A stretch of DNA of 26,317 nucleotides from a virus. Below, piece by piece: positions 7,514 to 14,507 of this stretch. The notes under the pieces were generated by a model. That model did not search any database and was not told the DNA's origin. It worked only from the letters and a program-made list of their open reading frames with translations. Within the stretch, counting starts at the first letter, position 1. Every line of letters starts with the position of its first letter. Position numbers and translations under genes: made by a program. The stretch is taken from the IMG/VR virus record IMGVR_UViG_3300014501_000061, positions 1 through 26,317 of that record, one strand, 5' to 3'.

Positions 7514-8085
7514 TGGCGCATGATTTCATGTCTCAGTTTATCAAACGTGCAACAAATGCAGAAGTACGAAAAGTAGCTGAAGAAGGACGGCAATGGTTAA
7601 CTACGGCTGCTAATAAACTTGATAAAATTAAAGATAAAGTTTTGGCTGATAGACCAAGGGATTTATCTATTGGATCAATGTATTTGTTTATCTATGACGC
7701 TAAACTAAAAATGACTTTAAAATATTATGATCTTCATCCTCTTATTTTTCCTATCTCTGTAACAAGAGATCGATTCATGGGATTAAATTTCCATTATCTT
7801 CCAATGGGAGCTAGAATCAAACTGATGGATGCTCTTTATGATTTTGCCAGCAAAGAAAAAGATGAACGAGATATTAGTTTGAATATTTCTTATCAACTTT
7901 TGAAGGGTATTGCTAAGTATCGATACTTTAAACCTACAGTTCATCTTTATCTAAACAATCATGTAAGATCACGTTTTGTCTGGATACCAGCTACTCAATG
8001 GAAACAGATGCTTTTTCTTCCTCTACAATCATTTAGAGGAACCCATCCCAATGCTGTATACACCGATTCTGTCAATAAATACTAA
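7513..8085 (+). CDS. Conserved T4-type virion protein, possibly gp2-like DNA end protector
   Basis: A 190-residue protein. Residues about 50-110 hold the most distinctive block: IGSMYLFIYDAKLKMTLKYY, then PLIFPISVTRDRFMGLNFHY and LPMGARIKLMDALYDF, followed by HLYLNNHVRSRFVWIPA. I recall this pattern from T4-like marine phages, where it is annotated as DNA end protector gp2 or as structural protein, but I cannot verify it here. In T4, gene 2 neighbours gene 4, which fits the gp4 gene just upstream. There is no membrane segment. Translation is coupled to the 47-residue gene (TAATG). Confidence 0.5.
   Translation: MAHDFMSQFIKRATNAEVRKVAEEGRQWLTTAANKLDKIKDKVLADRPRDLSIGSMYLFIYDAKLKMTLKYYDLHPLIFPISVTRDRFMGLNFHYLPMGARIKLMDALYDFASKEKDERDISLNISYQLLKGIAKYRYFKPTVHLYLNNHVRSRFVWIPATQWKQMLFLPLQSFRGTHPNAVYTDSVNKY
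8074..8081 (+). promoter_or_regulatory. Late promoter motif AATAAATA
   Basis: AATAAATA at 8074-8081 ends exactly 6 nt before the A of ATG 8087. With T4 late geometry, +1 coincides with the start codon. The motif overlaps the last codons of the upstream gene. The spacing is the same as for the genes starting at 6920 and 14495. Confidence 0.45.
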
Positions 8086-8086
8086 T

Positions 8087-8857
8087 ATGGCATTTCAAAT
8101 CGGAGACATTACAGCTACACTAGACCTATTAAATGGTATCCAGAAAACTTCATTGTTTTCTGCTGTTATAACTATACCATCTTCATTAACCCCATTCTAT
8201 AATATAGCTACTGCTAACAATCTTCAATTCCTGTGTATGGAAGCTGATATTCCATCACCGGAAATGCAGGTAATGCCAATTAGAAGATATGGATATGGTA
8301 TGAGCGAAGATATGCCATTCAATGCAGGATTTGCTCCAAAGGTATTTACTTTCATTGCTGACGGACAGGGATTTGTTACTAATTTTTTCAGAGATTGGCA
8401 GCGTTCTATATTTGAATATTCATCAGAAAGTGATCCTAATGCTCCAGCCAAGTCTAGTCCTAATATAGCTTCTGCTGGCGGACCTCTGTTACCATATTTG
8501 GTTAATTATAAAAATAATTCTCAAGGTTCAGATGGTTTATCGGTAGGATATTCTTCAACAATTAATATTCAGGCATGGACTCCAATTGGAAATATTGATG
8601 GTTCTATGGTTGATACAGCAACCTATATGGAAGTGTTTCCAATTAATATTGAAGACCTTCATTATTCATGGGCCGATACTGATAAGTTATCTGTAATTCA
8701 AGTAACTATGTCATTCAGAGATATCATGTATAATTATAAAACCAGACCATCTGCACCAAATCCAAATAATGTCGTAACAATTACTCCATCAGTAATTTCA
8801 TTGGTAACATCATCAGTATCAGGAACAGCAGCTAAATTAGTACAAATGACCATATAA
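8087..8857 (+). CDS. Tail-tube-fold protein (gp19/gp54-like)
   Basis: A 256-residue protein starting MAFQIGDITATLD, one base after the previous stop. Residues about 45-110 show the tube-protein pattern: FLCMEADIPSPEMQV, RRYGYGMSEDMPFN, then FTFIADGQGFVTNFFRDWQR, as in gp19-type tubes. Later, a strand pair (TYMEVFPINIEDLHYSWADT, then LSVIQVTMSFRDIMY) completes the fold. It lies in the plus-strand cluster just before gp26, as expected for a baseplate-proximal tube or tube-initiator component. A longer frame from 7976 overlaps the upstream gene and lacks support. gp19 and gp54 cannot be separated by eye. Confidence 0.65.
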   Translation: MAFQIGDITATLDLLNGIQKTSLFSAVITIPSSLTPFYNIATANNLQFLCMEADIPSPEMQVMPIRRYGYGMSEDMPFNAGFAPKVFTFIADGQGFVTNFFRDWQRSIFEYSSESDPNAPAKSSPNIASAGGPLLPYLVNYKNNSQGSDGLSVGYSSTINIQAWTPIGNIDGSMVDTATYMEVFPINIEDLHYSWADTDKLSVIQVTMSFRDIMYNYKTRPSAPNPNNVVTITPSVISLVTSSVSGTAAKLVQMTI

Positions 8858-8873
8858 TATCGGAGATTAAATT

Positions 8874-9602
8874 ATGCTTCCAAAAATCGAACATCCAATC
8901 AGTACTTTTATTATTCCTTCAACTAAGAAATCAGTAAGAGTTAGACCATATGTTACCAAAGAGGAAAAGATTCTTCTTATAGCTAAGGAATCTGGTAATA
9001 GCAAGGAAATCCTTGAGGCTGTAAAACAGATTATCAATAATTGTATGATTGATTCAGATGTTAATGTGAATAAGTTGACTACCTTTGATATCGAGTATCT
9101 TTACTTGAAACTTTATGCTATCTCAGTATCTAATATGGTTCATATTGAATATACTGATTATGAAGATAAGGAAGATGAGAAAGGAAATAAAAAACTGTAT
9201 AAGTTTAATATAGACTTACTTGGTATTGAGGTAACTTATCCAGAACATGTTAATAATCGTATCAAGATAAACAATGATATGGGTATAGTTATGAAGTATC
9301 TTACTATGGATATACCTGAATCATTATATAAAAAGGAATCTAAAGTTGAAGTTCTTTTTTCATTAATTAATTTATGTATTGATAAAGTATGGAAGAATGA
9401 TGAGCTATTTGATTTTGCTGAACAGAGCGAGCAAGAAAAATTAGAGTTTGTAGAGAATCTTCCTAATCATACTCTTGAAGATATATCAAAGTTTTTCAAA
9501 CATATGCCTAAGATTTTGTATGTTATTCATTATAAAAATCAGCAAAATAATGATAGACAGATAAGGCTGGAGAAATTAGACGATTTTTTTTCGTTTCGCT
9601 GA
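8874..9602 (+). CDS. 26: Baseplate hub assembly protein gp26
   Basis: A 242-residue protein, mostly helical and charged. Its opening (LPKIEHPISTFIIPSTKKSV, then RPYVTKEEKILL) and the ILEAVKQIINNCM and FDIEYLYLKLYAISV blocks match the T4_baseplate/gp26 family. In T4, gp26 acts in hub assembly. CGGAG lies upstream of ATG 8874. The frame ends in DDFFSFR just after a run of eight T (9584-9591); a -1 slip there would enter the gp51 frame, which is open through the junction, so a gp26-gp51 fusion is likely made as well. Confidence 0.85.
   Translation: MLPKIEHPISTFIIPSTKKSVRVRPYVTKEEKILLIAKESGNSKEILEAVKQIINNCMIDSDVNVNKLTTFDIEYLYLKLYAISVSNMVHIEYTDYEDKEDEKGNKKLYKFNIDLLGIEVTYPEHVNNRIKINNDMGIVMKYLTMDIPESLYKKESKVEVLFSLINLCIDKVWKNDELFDFAEQSEQEKLEFVENLPNHTLEDISKFFKHMPKILYVIHYKNQQNNDRQIRLEKLDDFFSFR
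9584..9591 (+). promoter_or_regulatory. Putative -1 programmed frameshift site, T8
   Basis: In the gp26 frame the reading is GAT TTT TTT TCG, so T TTT TTT (9584-9590) is a canonical X XXY YYZ slippery heptamer. It lies four codons before the gp26 stop (9600-9602). In the -1 frame the codons from 9584 through 9608 contain no stop and run into the gp51 frame. Paired gene products made by -1 slippage are established for tail assembly chaperones such as lambda G/GT; applying that here is inference. Confidence 0.6.
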
Positions 9603-9607
9603 GCCAT

Positions 9608-9802
9608 TTGTCGTTAGTCGGAATGTACATGACTAACTTTTCATTGGTCCAGCATCACGATTATACATTTGCCGATATTGATAACATGTATCCTTTTGAA
9701 AAAAAGGTCTATATCGATTTAATAAATAATGAAATGAAGAAGAAACAGCACGTTGCAGCGCCCGAAGAAGTAATCAGAGGAATGGAACCTCAGTTTAAAT
9801 AA
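9608..9802 (+). CDS. 51: Baseplate hub assembly catalyst gp51
   Basis: The frame encodes up to 64 residues, with the core FSLVQHHDYTFADIDNMYPF and EKKVYIDLINNEMKKK, resembling gp51, which follows gp26 in T4 and is needed for hub assembly. Possible independent starts are TTG 9608, ATG 9623 and ATG 9629, none with a good ribosome binding site. The missing initiation signal and the T8 slippery site upstream suggest it is made mainly as a gp26-gp51 frameshift fusion. The stop is directly followed by the next ATG. Confidence 0.65.
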   Translation: MSLVGMYMTNFSLVQHHDYTFADIDNMYPFEKKVYIDLINNEMKKKQHVAAPEEVIRGMEPQFK

Positions 9803-11314
9803 ATGATTTTTAAATCACTACTAAATGACCTAAAAACCGGCAATCCTTTAGGTAAAACAGCCATGGATACTGGAAAAGAGAAGCTAATGACTCCTTTATA
9901 CAGTCTTCCTTTAGGCATTGGTTCAACCATAGCAAATTTACGTGGTAAAGACCAAGATCAAGCCGGATATATCCCTTCCATGGATAACGACAAAAAACAA
10001 CTTGATGCCTCTTATAAAATAATTGATAAGTTAGATGGTCTAAATCGTACTATGATGGGTATTCAAGATACCTTGAAACAACAAAGTACTGTTTATGATG
10101 AATTACTAGATGATGCTGAGAAACAACAAGATTCTTTAGGAAATAAAAAACCAGAATCAACTGCTGAAACTAAAGTATTAGATGCCGAACCTGTTGATAA
10201 ACCTAAAGATGGTATACTAAAAACAATAGAAGATTTGGGAGTTGCTTTACTTGGTATTGAAGGAATTATTGGTGTAGTTGGTGGGGCCGGTCTTCTTGGT
10301 TCTCTAGCTGCATTAGTTGCTCCTATTGCGGCACTTGCAGTAGGACTTGGGGCAGTTACAATCGGTGCAGTTGCATTTGGTAAGTGGATGGAAGATCATG
10401 GATTTTTGAAACCTGAACATGGTCCTGAAGCAATGGGTCCAGACCCAGATGCAGGAACCATGGCTCATAATCCTGCTCCCTATGTTCCATTATCTGATGA
10501 TTCTTCAAAACCTGATGATTCTTCAAAATCTCCTTCTAGAACAAAACCAACTAGTGATGCAGAACCAATAAGTCCTACTGAATATGTAACAGGTCCAGAT
10601 GGTAACCTAGTAAAGAAAAGTGGTGGTTCACATTCTTGGAGAAATAATAATCCAGGTAATATTAAAGGTGGTCATTTCGCAAAAGAACATGGAGCAACCG
10701 GAGAAGATACTTCTGGATTTGCAGTTTTTCCTTCTGAAGAGACAGGAGATTCTGCAAGAAGAGATTTATTATTTGGACCTAATTCAAAATATAGAAACCT
10801 ACCAGTATCAGACGCTATAGCAAGATATACTAGTGGTGATTCACCAGAAGAAGTAAAGGCATATCAAACGGCTATATTAAAAGCTATTAATAATGATGAT
10901 ATTCCATTAAAAGATTTACCAGAAAATGAAAAGACTGCTATGTTAGATGCTATGAAAAATCATGAAGGTTGGAAAGTTGGTACAGAAGAGGTTGTAAATC
11001 ATGCATCATATGCGGCACCTCCTGGTCCATCAGAAGATGGAAGTCATATTGCTACTGATGGGGCAGCACCTGATTTTGTACCACCAGGTGAATTTGTACC
11101 ACCAAAAATTGACAGTGGTGTAAAATTTCATGTTGATTCTAAAGAAAAGGCTGCAACTGCTTCCGCTCCTATTGTTATTCCAGTACCTATGCCATCTGGC
11201 GGTGGAAGTGGCGGCGGTGGCGGAAGTAGAACAACTGTAACTTCTGCACCATCTGTAGTTTCTCTTGGTAGTTCACCACCACCAAATTCTGTTGATATAA
11301 ACGGCGGACATTAA
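9803..11314 (+). CDS. Tape-measure or hub-like tail protein with peptidoglycan-acting domain
   Basis: A 503-residue protein. Residues 1-135 are charged and partly coiled-coil. About 140-192 is a long hydrophobic Gly/Ala segment (VALLGIEGIIGVVGGAGLLG onward) like membrane-spanning parts of tape measure proteins. About 205-270 is a Pro/Ser/Asp linker. About 275-395 starts SWRNNNPGNIKGG, then GFAVFPSEETGD and KYRNLPVSDAIARYTSGDSP, a domain I recognise from phage structural proteins linked to murein breakdown. The C-terminus is Gly/Ser/Pro rich. Directly after gp26-gp51 it occupies the gp27-28-29 slot of T4. Tape measure is plausible, the enzymatic role likely but unproven. Confidence 0.6.
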   Translation: MIFKSLLNDLKTGNPLGKTAMDTGKEKLMTPLYSLPLGIGSTIANLRGKDQDQAGYIPSMDNDKKQLDASYKIIDKLDGLNRTMMGIQDTLKQQSTVYDELLDDAEKQQDSLGNKKPESTAETKVLDAEPVDKPKDGILKTIEDLGVALLGIEGIIGVVGGAGLLGSLAALVAPIAALAVGLGAVTIGAVAFGKWMEDHGFLKPEHGPEAMGPDPDAGTMAHNPAPYVPLSDDSSKPDDSSKSPSRTKPTSDAEPISPTEYVTGPDGNLVKKSGGSHSWRNNNPGNIKGGHFAKEHGATGEDTSGFAVFPSEETGDSARRDLLFGPNSKYRNLPVSDAIARYTSGDSPEEVKAYQTAILKAINNDDIPLKDLPENEKTAMLDAMKNHEGWKVGTEEVVNHASYAAPPGPSEDGSHIATDGAAPDFVPPGEFVPPKIDSGVKFHVDSKEKAATASAPIVIPVPMPSGGGSGGGGGSRTTVTSAPSVVSLGSSPPPNSVDINGGH

Positions 11315-11348
11315 AGAAAAGGCCCATGGGTTTTGCAACCCACAGGCC
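11313..11348 (-). terminator. Rho-independent terminator after gp32
   Basis: Read on the minus strand, 11348 to 11321 folds as GGCC-UG-UGGGUU, loop GCAA, AACCCA-UG-GGCC: a 12-bp stem including two G.U pairs, capped by a GNRA tetraloop and followed by UUUUCUUU. On the plus strand the same positions give C.A mismatches and no U tract, so the terminator mainly serves the minus-strand gp32 transcript. It lies between convergent operons. Confidence 0.85.
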
Positions 11349-11375
11349 CATATAACACGTATATTTACTTTTATT

Positions 11376-12245
11376 TTAGTCTTCTGCTAGATTAGCAAAA
11401 AATTTTTCATTTTCTGGATCAACCGTTTCGCTCAATCCGGCTGGTGTCTCTGTATTTCCACTAGCTGGTTCTTTTGAAGGTGAAGCTGTTCCAATAACAG
11501 AATTTTCAATTCCAAAAACCTTATTGAAACGTTCCTTCAACTTATCATAACTCTTGAACTGGTCAGGAGCTAGATAAGGAAGCAAAGGATATTCTGCTTC
11601 ATAAACAACCTTCATCTTACCATCATCTTTAAATAATGGACCCTGCTTTCCGAATGTTGACTTATTGTAACTACGATTACCGTCTACAATACATGCAGTC
11701 AAATTGAAATTTGCTCCGTTGAACAAATCAAATGGATCAATTGCATCAATTGATTCATCAGGTGGAAACATAATAGCTTCCTGTTTTTCAAAAATTCTCT
11801 TTCCATATTTGTAAATGAAGTTCTTTCCTTCACATTCAGGCTGAGCAGCATCCTTTACTACAAAGATATTTGCAACATAGGTCTTTTTACGAGAACGTTT
11901 TTTTGCAATATCCTTGTTTGAGTCTATACCAGATTTCCATAATCTTGTATTCTCTTCTGCCATAGGGTCAGGCTGATTGAATGTAGTTGGTGAATTCTCA
12001 ATATACCAACCATTCGGACCTTCTACAGCATATCTGTAGAACATCTGAAATGCAACTTCTTCATCCTTATGTGGAGGTAAAAATCGAATAATGGCGAAAC
12101 CATTACCCGCAGAATCTGTCTTGAGAGTCCATTCACGTTCATCTTTTTGAAAAGAAGAACCTTTCTTAAGCTTCTCAATTTCTGCTACTTGTCTTTCGAA
12201 ATTTTTCTTGGAATTTTTTCTGAGTGTACTAAAATCTACTGCCAT
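11376..12245 (-). CDS. 32: Single-stranded DNA-binding protein gp32
   Basis: A 289-residue protein, close to T4 gp32 (301). Residues 1-20 include a basic stretch (STLRKNSKKNFER) like the cooperativity segment. The OB core carries REWTLKTDSAGNGFAIIRFL, NGWYIENS, YVANIFVVKDAAQPECEGKN and KYGKRIFEK. The C-terminus is acidic (ENEKFFANLAED), the protein-interaction tail. The region holding His and three Cys zinc ligands in T4 here reads TTFNQPDPMAEENTRLWKSG with no Cys, so the zinc subdomain is reorganised. It coats ssDNA in replication, recombination and repair. The ribosome binding site is GGGAG before ATG 12245. Confidence 0.95.
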   Translation of the reverse strand: MAVDFSTLRKNSKKNFERQVAEIEKLKKGSSFQKDEREWTLKTDSAGNGFAIIRFLPPHKDEEVAFQMFYRYAVEGPNGWYIENSPTTFNQPDPMAEENTRLWKSGIDSNKDIAKKRSRKKTYVANIFVVKDAAQPECEGKNFIYKYGKRIFEKQEAIMFPPDESIDAIDPFDLFNGANFNLTACIVDGNRSYNKSTFGKQGPLFKDDGKMKVVYEAEYPLLPYLAPDQFKSYDKLKERFNKVFGIENSVIGTASPSKEPASGNTETPAGLSETVDPENEKFFANLAED

Positions 12246-12310
12246 TGTCGTATCTCCCTTGTTCTTTGTTGTTAGAGTAACTTGTTACTTGTTCTTGTAT
12301 ACGTGTATTC
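12246..12310 (-). promoter_or_regulatory. A-rich gp32 mRNA leader, possible autoregulatory site
   Basis: The 65 nt between the upstream stop and the gp32 ATG are rich in A and ACAA repeats and poor in structure apart from one small hairpin (AGTAA-CAAG-TTACT, 12289 to 12276). T4 gp32 represses its own translation by binding an unstructured A/U-rich leader nucleated at a pseudoknot. The composition here fits the same control, but no pseudoknot can be assigned by eye. Confidence 0.4.
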
Positions 12311-12571
12311 TTATTTAGACTTTCTTGATTTTGATTTCTTAACTGGTGTTAATCGTTTAGGTTGATTATTATTATCTTCTTTAAGTATAGCAATTTGTTC
12401 TGTAACAGGAGTTGTTTCTTTTTCTACATAATAATCAGTATAATCTGATTCACCAAAAAGAAAAGCTTTATATTTTCTAGCAACTTGTAGAATATAACGT
12501 TCATTTGAGTAAAGAGGAGCGGCCAAGTTTAGAGCTAGCATTCTAGCTTCGAGTTGTTCTGAATCTGTCAT
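12311..12571 (-). CDS. Small basic-tailed protein upstream of gp32, unknown
   Basis: An 86-residue protein with an acidic-neutral N-terminal half (residues 1-50) and a basic tail (KRLTPVKKSKSRKSK) that may contact nucleic acid. AAAGGAG precedes ATG 12571, and a sigma70-type promoter lies just upstream. It lies between gp59 and gp32 in the same direction, so a replication-linked role is possible. No family is recognised. Confidence 0.6.
   Translation of the reverse strand: MTDSEQLEARMLALNLAAPLYSNERYILQVARKYKAFLFGESDYTDYYVEKETTPVTEQIAILKEDNNNQPKRLTPVKKSKSRKSK
12312..12318 (-). promoter_or_regulatory. Late promoter motif CTAAATA before gp32
   Basis: Minus strand CTAAATA overlaps the stop codon of the 86-residue gene. 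The predicted start near 12306 gives a 61-nt leader to the gp32 ATG. The same CTAAATA form is seen upstream of genes at 6920, 14495 and 17790. gp32 may therefore be expressed late as well as from the upstream sigma70-type promoter. Confidence 0.35.
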
Positions 12572-12599
12572 AATAAATCTCCTTTGTGATGATTTGTAT

Positions 12600-12628
12600 A
12601 GTCTACACTATTCTTTGAACTTTGTCAA
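12600..12628 (-). promoter_or_regulatory. Sigma70-type promoter TTGACA-17-TAGACT
   Basis: On the minus strand TTGACA (12628 to 12623) is followed by a 17-nt spacer and TAGACT (12605 to 12600). The -35 box lies inside the last codons of gp59. The transcript would start about 22 nt before ATG 12571 and cover the 86-residue gene and gp32. Confidence 0.65.
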
Positions 12629-13186
12629 TACTATCTGCTTCATTTTATTCTTATCATATTTAATAAATGGTTTAATTTTCTCGCATCTTAGTCTAACTGT
12701 AGGCCATATAGGATCATTAATCTTACTATCCCAAAATGGAAAGAAATTACATAGGTCATTTAAAATAATGATAGTCTCATAAGATATTCTATTACCTAGT
12801 AATTCTTTTAATAGAAAGGGATGTTCTATGCCATTAGTTTTTAGATTATCATCAAAGACAGGACGTAGTTTATCAAGTTGCTCACTAAAGAAATATGTTA
12901 AACTTTGTTGACGAGCTATCCAGTTAGTGTATGTCTTATTAGATTCTTCATCCTTAACTAATCCACCAATCCACTTGGCCCTGTCACTATCGACAAGATT
13001 TGCTACTATGTAATTAACAAGGTCTGGTTTTTTAGAAAGCTTCTCATAGAAATATTTGTCTTTACGTCTGTCATAACTGGCCGGTGTACAACGGACCTTA
13101 CCATCATACTTAAAGAAATCATATTGCTCTGAAATAAAGTGTAATTTTAACGCATTATATAAATGATAGGTTTCATATGAATTCAT
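12608..13186 (-). CDS. 59: Loader of gp41 helicase, gp59
   Basis: A 192-residue, mostly helical basic protein that resembles T4 gp59 (217 residues): YHLYNALKLHFISEQYDFFK, then ASYDRRKDKYFYEKLSKK, IVANLVDSDRAKWIGG and NRISYETIIILNDL all have counterparts in order. gp59 binds forked DNA and gp32 and loads the replicative helicase. Its place next to gp32 is conserved in T4. The start overlaps the previous stop (TAATG at 13186). Confidence 0.85.
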   Translation of the reverse strand: MNSYETYHLYNALKLHFISEQYDFFKYDGKVRCTPASYDRRKDKYFYEKLSKKPDLVNYIVANLVDSDRAKWIGGLVKDEESNKTYTNWIARQQSLTYFFSEQLDKLRPVFDDNLKTNGIEHPFLLKELLGNRISYETIIILNDLCNFFPFWDSKINDPIWPTVRLRCEKIKPFIKYDKNKMKQIVLTKFKE

Positions 13187-13821
13187 TATTTATCCTTACA
13201 TAGATAGGAGTTCAATAGAGTTCTGGAATTTGGAAATAACTCTGGATTAAAATGACCATCTTGTTCAAAATAATCAACACCATTGAATTTAACAGCAAAT
13301 AACTCTGCCCATGCTTCTGATGGATTTTGTAGATATTTGTTATGATCACTTTCTTCTGGTGTCATTAATTTAAAATCTCTTTTAACAGCATTTTGAAATT
13401 CTGGTAATCGTGAAATATCTCCCTGTTCCCAATCATATTGATGACCTACTTCATGAACAAATTCATTATCAATAGGGCGATGAAATTTAAAATAATGATG
13501 AAGTAATTCAGACCAGATATTTTCATCTCTTACTTCTATTACTGTAAATCCAAATCTATAAGACTCGGCATTTATAGGATATTCTTCAAATCCTCTTCTA
13601 ACTGCTACTTTTTTAAGCCTTTTATTAACTACTTTTTGAATACATTTTGGGAGTGCTTTAAAATCATCAGTAAGTTGGTCTTCAAATTTTGAGGCATCAT
13701 TATCTGAAAGTTCATTGTCCATATATGAGTAGTACCATGCATGGGCCTTTTTTGGAGTTAGTATGAATCCTATTATAATGAATACAATAATAGTTACCGT
13801 TAATAGAATTTTATCTTTCAT
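13186..13821 (-). CDS. Exported zinc metallopeptidase (HExxH)
   Basis: A 211-residue protein. Residues 1-28 form a signal peptide (basic start, hydrophobic ILLTVTIIVFIIIGFIL, AHA before a possible cleavage site). The zincin motif is HEVGH at 123-127 and a downstream NPSEAWAELFAV (Glu169/Glu173) can supply the third ligand, a gluzincin arrangement also seen in lethal-factor-like and SprT-like peptidases. It would act in the periplasm or at the membrane. It is inserted between gp33 and gp59, which are adjacent in T4; ATG 13821 lies 11 nt inside the gp33 end. Its target is unknown: host envelope proteins or a lysis role are guesses. Confidence 0.75.
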   Translation of the reverse strand: MKDKILLTVTIIVFIIIGFILTPKKAHAWYYSYMDNELSDNDASKFEDQLTDDFKALPKCIQKVVNKRLKKVAVRRGFEEYPINAESYRFGFTVIEVRDENIWSELLHHYFKFHRPIDNEFVHEVGHQYDWEQGDISRLPEFQNAVKRDFKLMTPEESDHNKYLQNPSEAWAELFAVKFNGVDYFEQDGHFNPELFPNSRTLLNSYLCKDK

Positions 13822-14056
13822 CTGGTAACCTTACAATTTTCTTGAGGATATTAAGATTTTCACCTTCAATACGAACTTTAGCTTTTGCTTTAGGTGAGGT
13901 TTTTATAATTGAAGCGGCTGATTCTATTTCGATGTTATTTTTCTTACAATAACTAACTACAGCGTCGATATAATTATATCCACACTCTACTAATTGTTCT
14001 ATTTCTTGGAGAAATTTGATAGAAGTCTTTTCGAGGTCAAATTTTATTTTATTCAT
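13811..14056 (-). CDS. 33: Late transcription coactivator gp33-like
   Basis: An 81-residue protein. The block EIEQLVECGYNYIDAVVSYC, then KKNNIEIESAASIIK and a C-terminal NILKKIVRLPDE, matches my memory of gp33-family proteins in T4-like phages. gp33 bridges RNA polymerase to the sliding clamp and works with gp55 at late promoters. T4 gp33 is 112 residues; this one lacks part of the N-terminus. T4 gene order (59 next to 33) supports it, as do the late promoter motifs in the window. ATG overlaps the SleB stop by 8 nt (ATGAATAA). Confidence 0.7.
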   Translation of the reverse strand: MNKIKFDLEKTSIKFLQEIEQLVECGYNYIDAVVSYCKKNNIEIESAASIIKTSPKAKAKVRIEGENLNILKKIVRLPDER

Positions 14057-14495
14057 TAGACACCCTATAAAAATAATGTTGTCCTATTTTAACCTTACTC
14101 TTTATTCGATGAAGCCAAGGAAAGTGTTCACTTAATCTACAATAATAGGTTGCACCATGAGTAGGATCATTGTGAGTATTATACTCTTTATAGACACTTA
14201 ATGCAATACGTCTAGACCCGTACCAGACTGAATTTTTATGTATAGGCTTATTTAAACGTGTCCAACCATATTGTGACTTCTGATAGACAACATCACAGAC
14301 AGTTGAGGGCCATCTGTTAGAAAAAACTCGATTCATGGTAACATAGCCGACTGCCATTTTACCAATTTTTGGTTGATTTCCAGCCTCGAAATATATGGTT
14401 TTGGTTAGACAGTCAAGTTGTCTATCATCCGCCCTAACAACTCCAACAACAAAGACAATACTCAACATCACAAGCAACATTATTTTGTTGAACAT
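14049..14495 (-). CDS. SleB-like cell wall hydrolase with signal peptide
   Basis: A 148-residue protein. Residues 1-22 are a signal peptide (MFNKIMLLVMLSIVFVVGVV, RA before DD). Residues 27-145 match the SleB/Hydrolase_2 domain: DCLTKTIYFEAGNQP with the putative catalytic Glu37, then VGYVTMNRV, TVCDVVYQKSQYGWTR, DPTHGATYYCR and IGQHYFYR. This family cleaves peptidoglycan glycan strands. An exported endolysin would reach the wall without a holin pore. ATG lies 6 nt after a CTAAATA motif, suggesting a leaderless late mRNA. It is followed by gp33 and a second exported enzyme. Confidence 0.85.
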   Translation of the reverse strand: MFNKIMLLVMLSIVFVVGVVRADDRQLDCLTKTIYFEAGNQPKIGKMAVGYVTMNRVFSNRWPSTVCDVVYQKSQYGWTRLNKPIHKNSVWYGSRRIALSVYKEYNTHNDPTHGATYYCRLSEHFPWLHRIKSKVKIGQHYFYRVSNE

Positions 14496-14500
14496 AATGT

Positions 14501-14507
14501 TATTTAG
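14501..14507 (-). promoter_or_regulatory. Late promoter motif CTAAATA before SleB gene
   Basis: Minus strand CTAAATA is followed by ACATT and then ATG 14495. The last A is 6 nt upstream of the A of ATG, so T4-type initiation would fall on the start codon. The motif overlaps the stop codon of the kinase gene. The geometry is the same as at gp4 (6908-6920). Confidence 0.5.

Noticed and set aside
7976-8086. Longer N-terminus for the tube-fold protein
   Set aside because: It overlaps the upstream gene by more than 100 nt. The start at 8087, one base after the upstream stop and 6 nt after a late motif, is more consistent with the operon.
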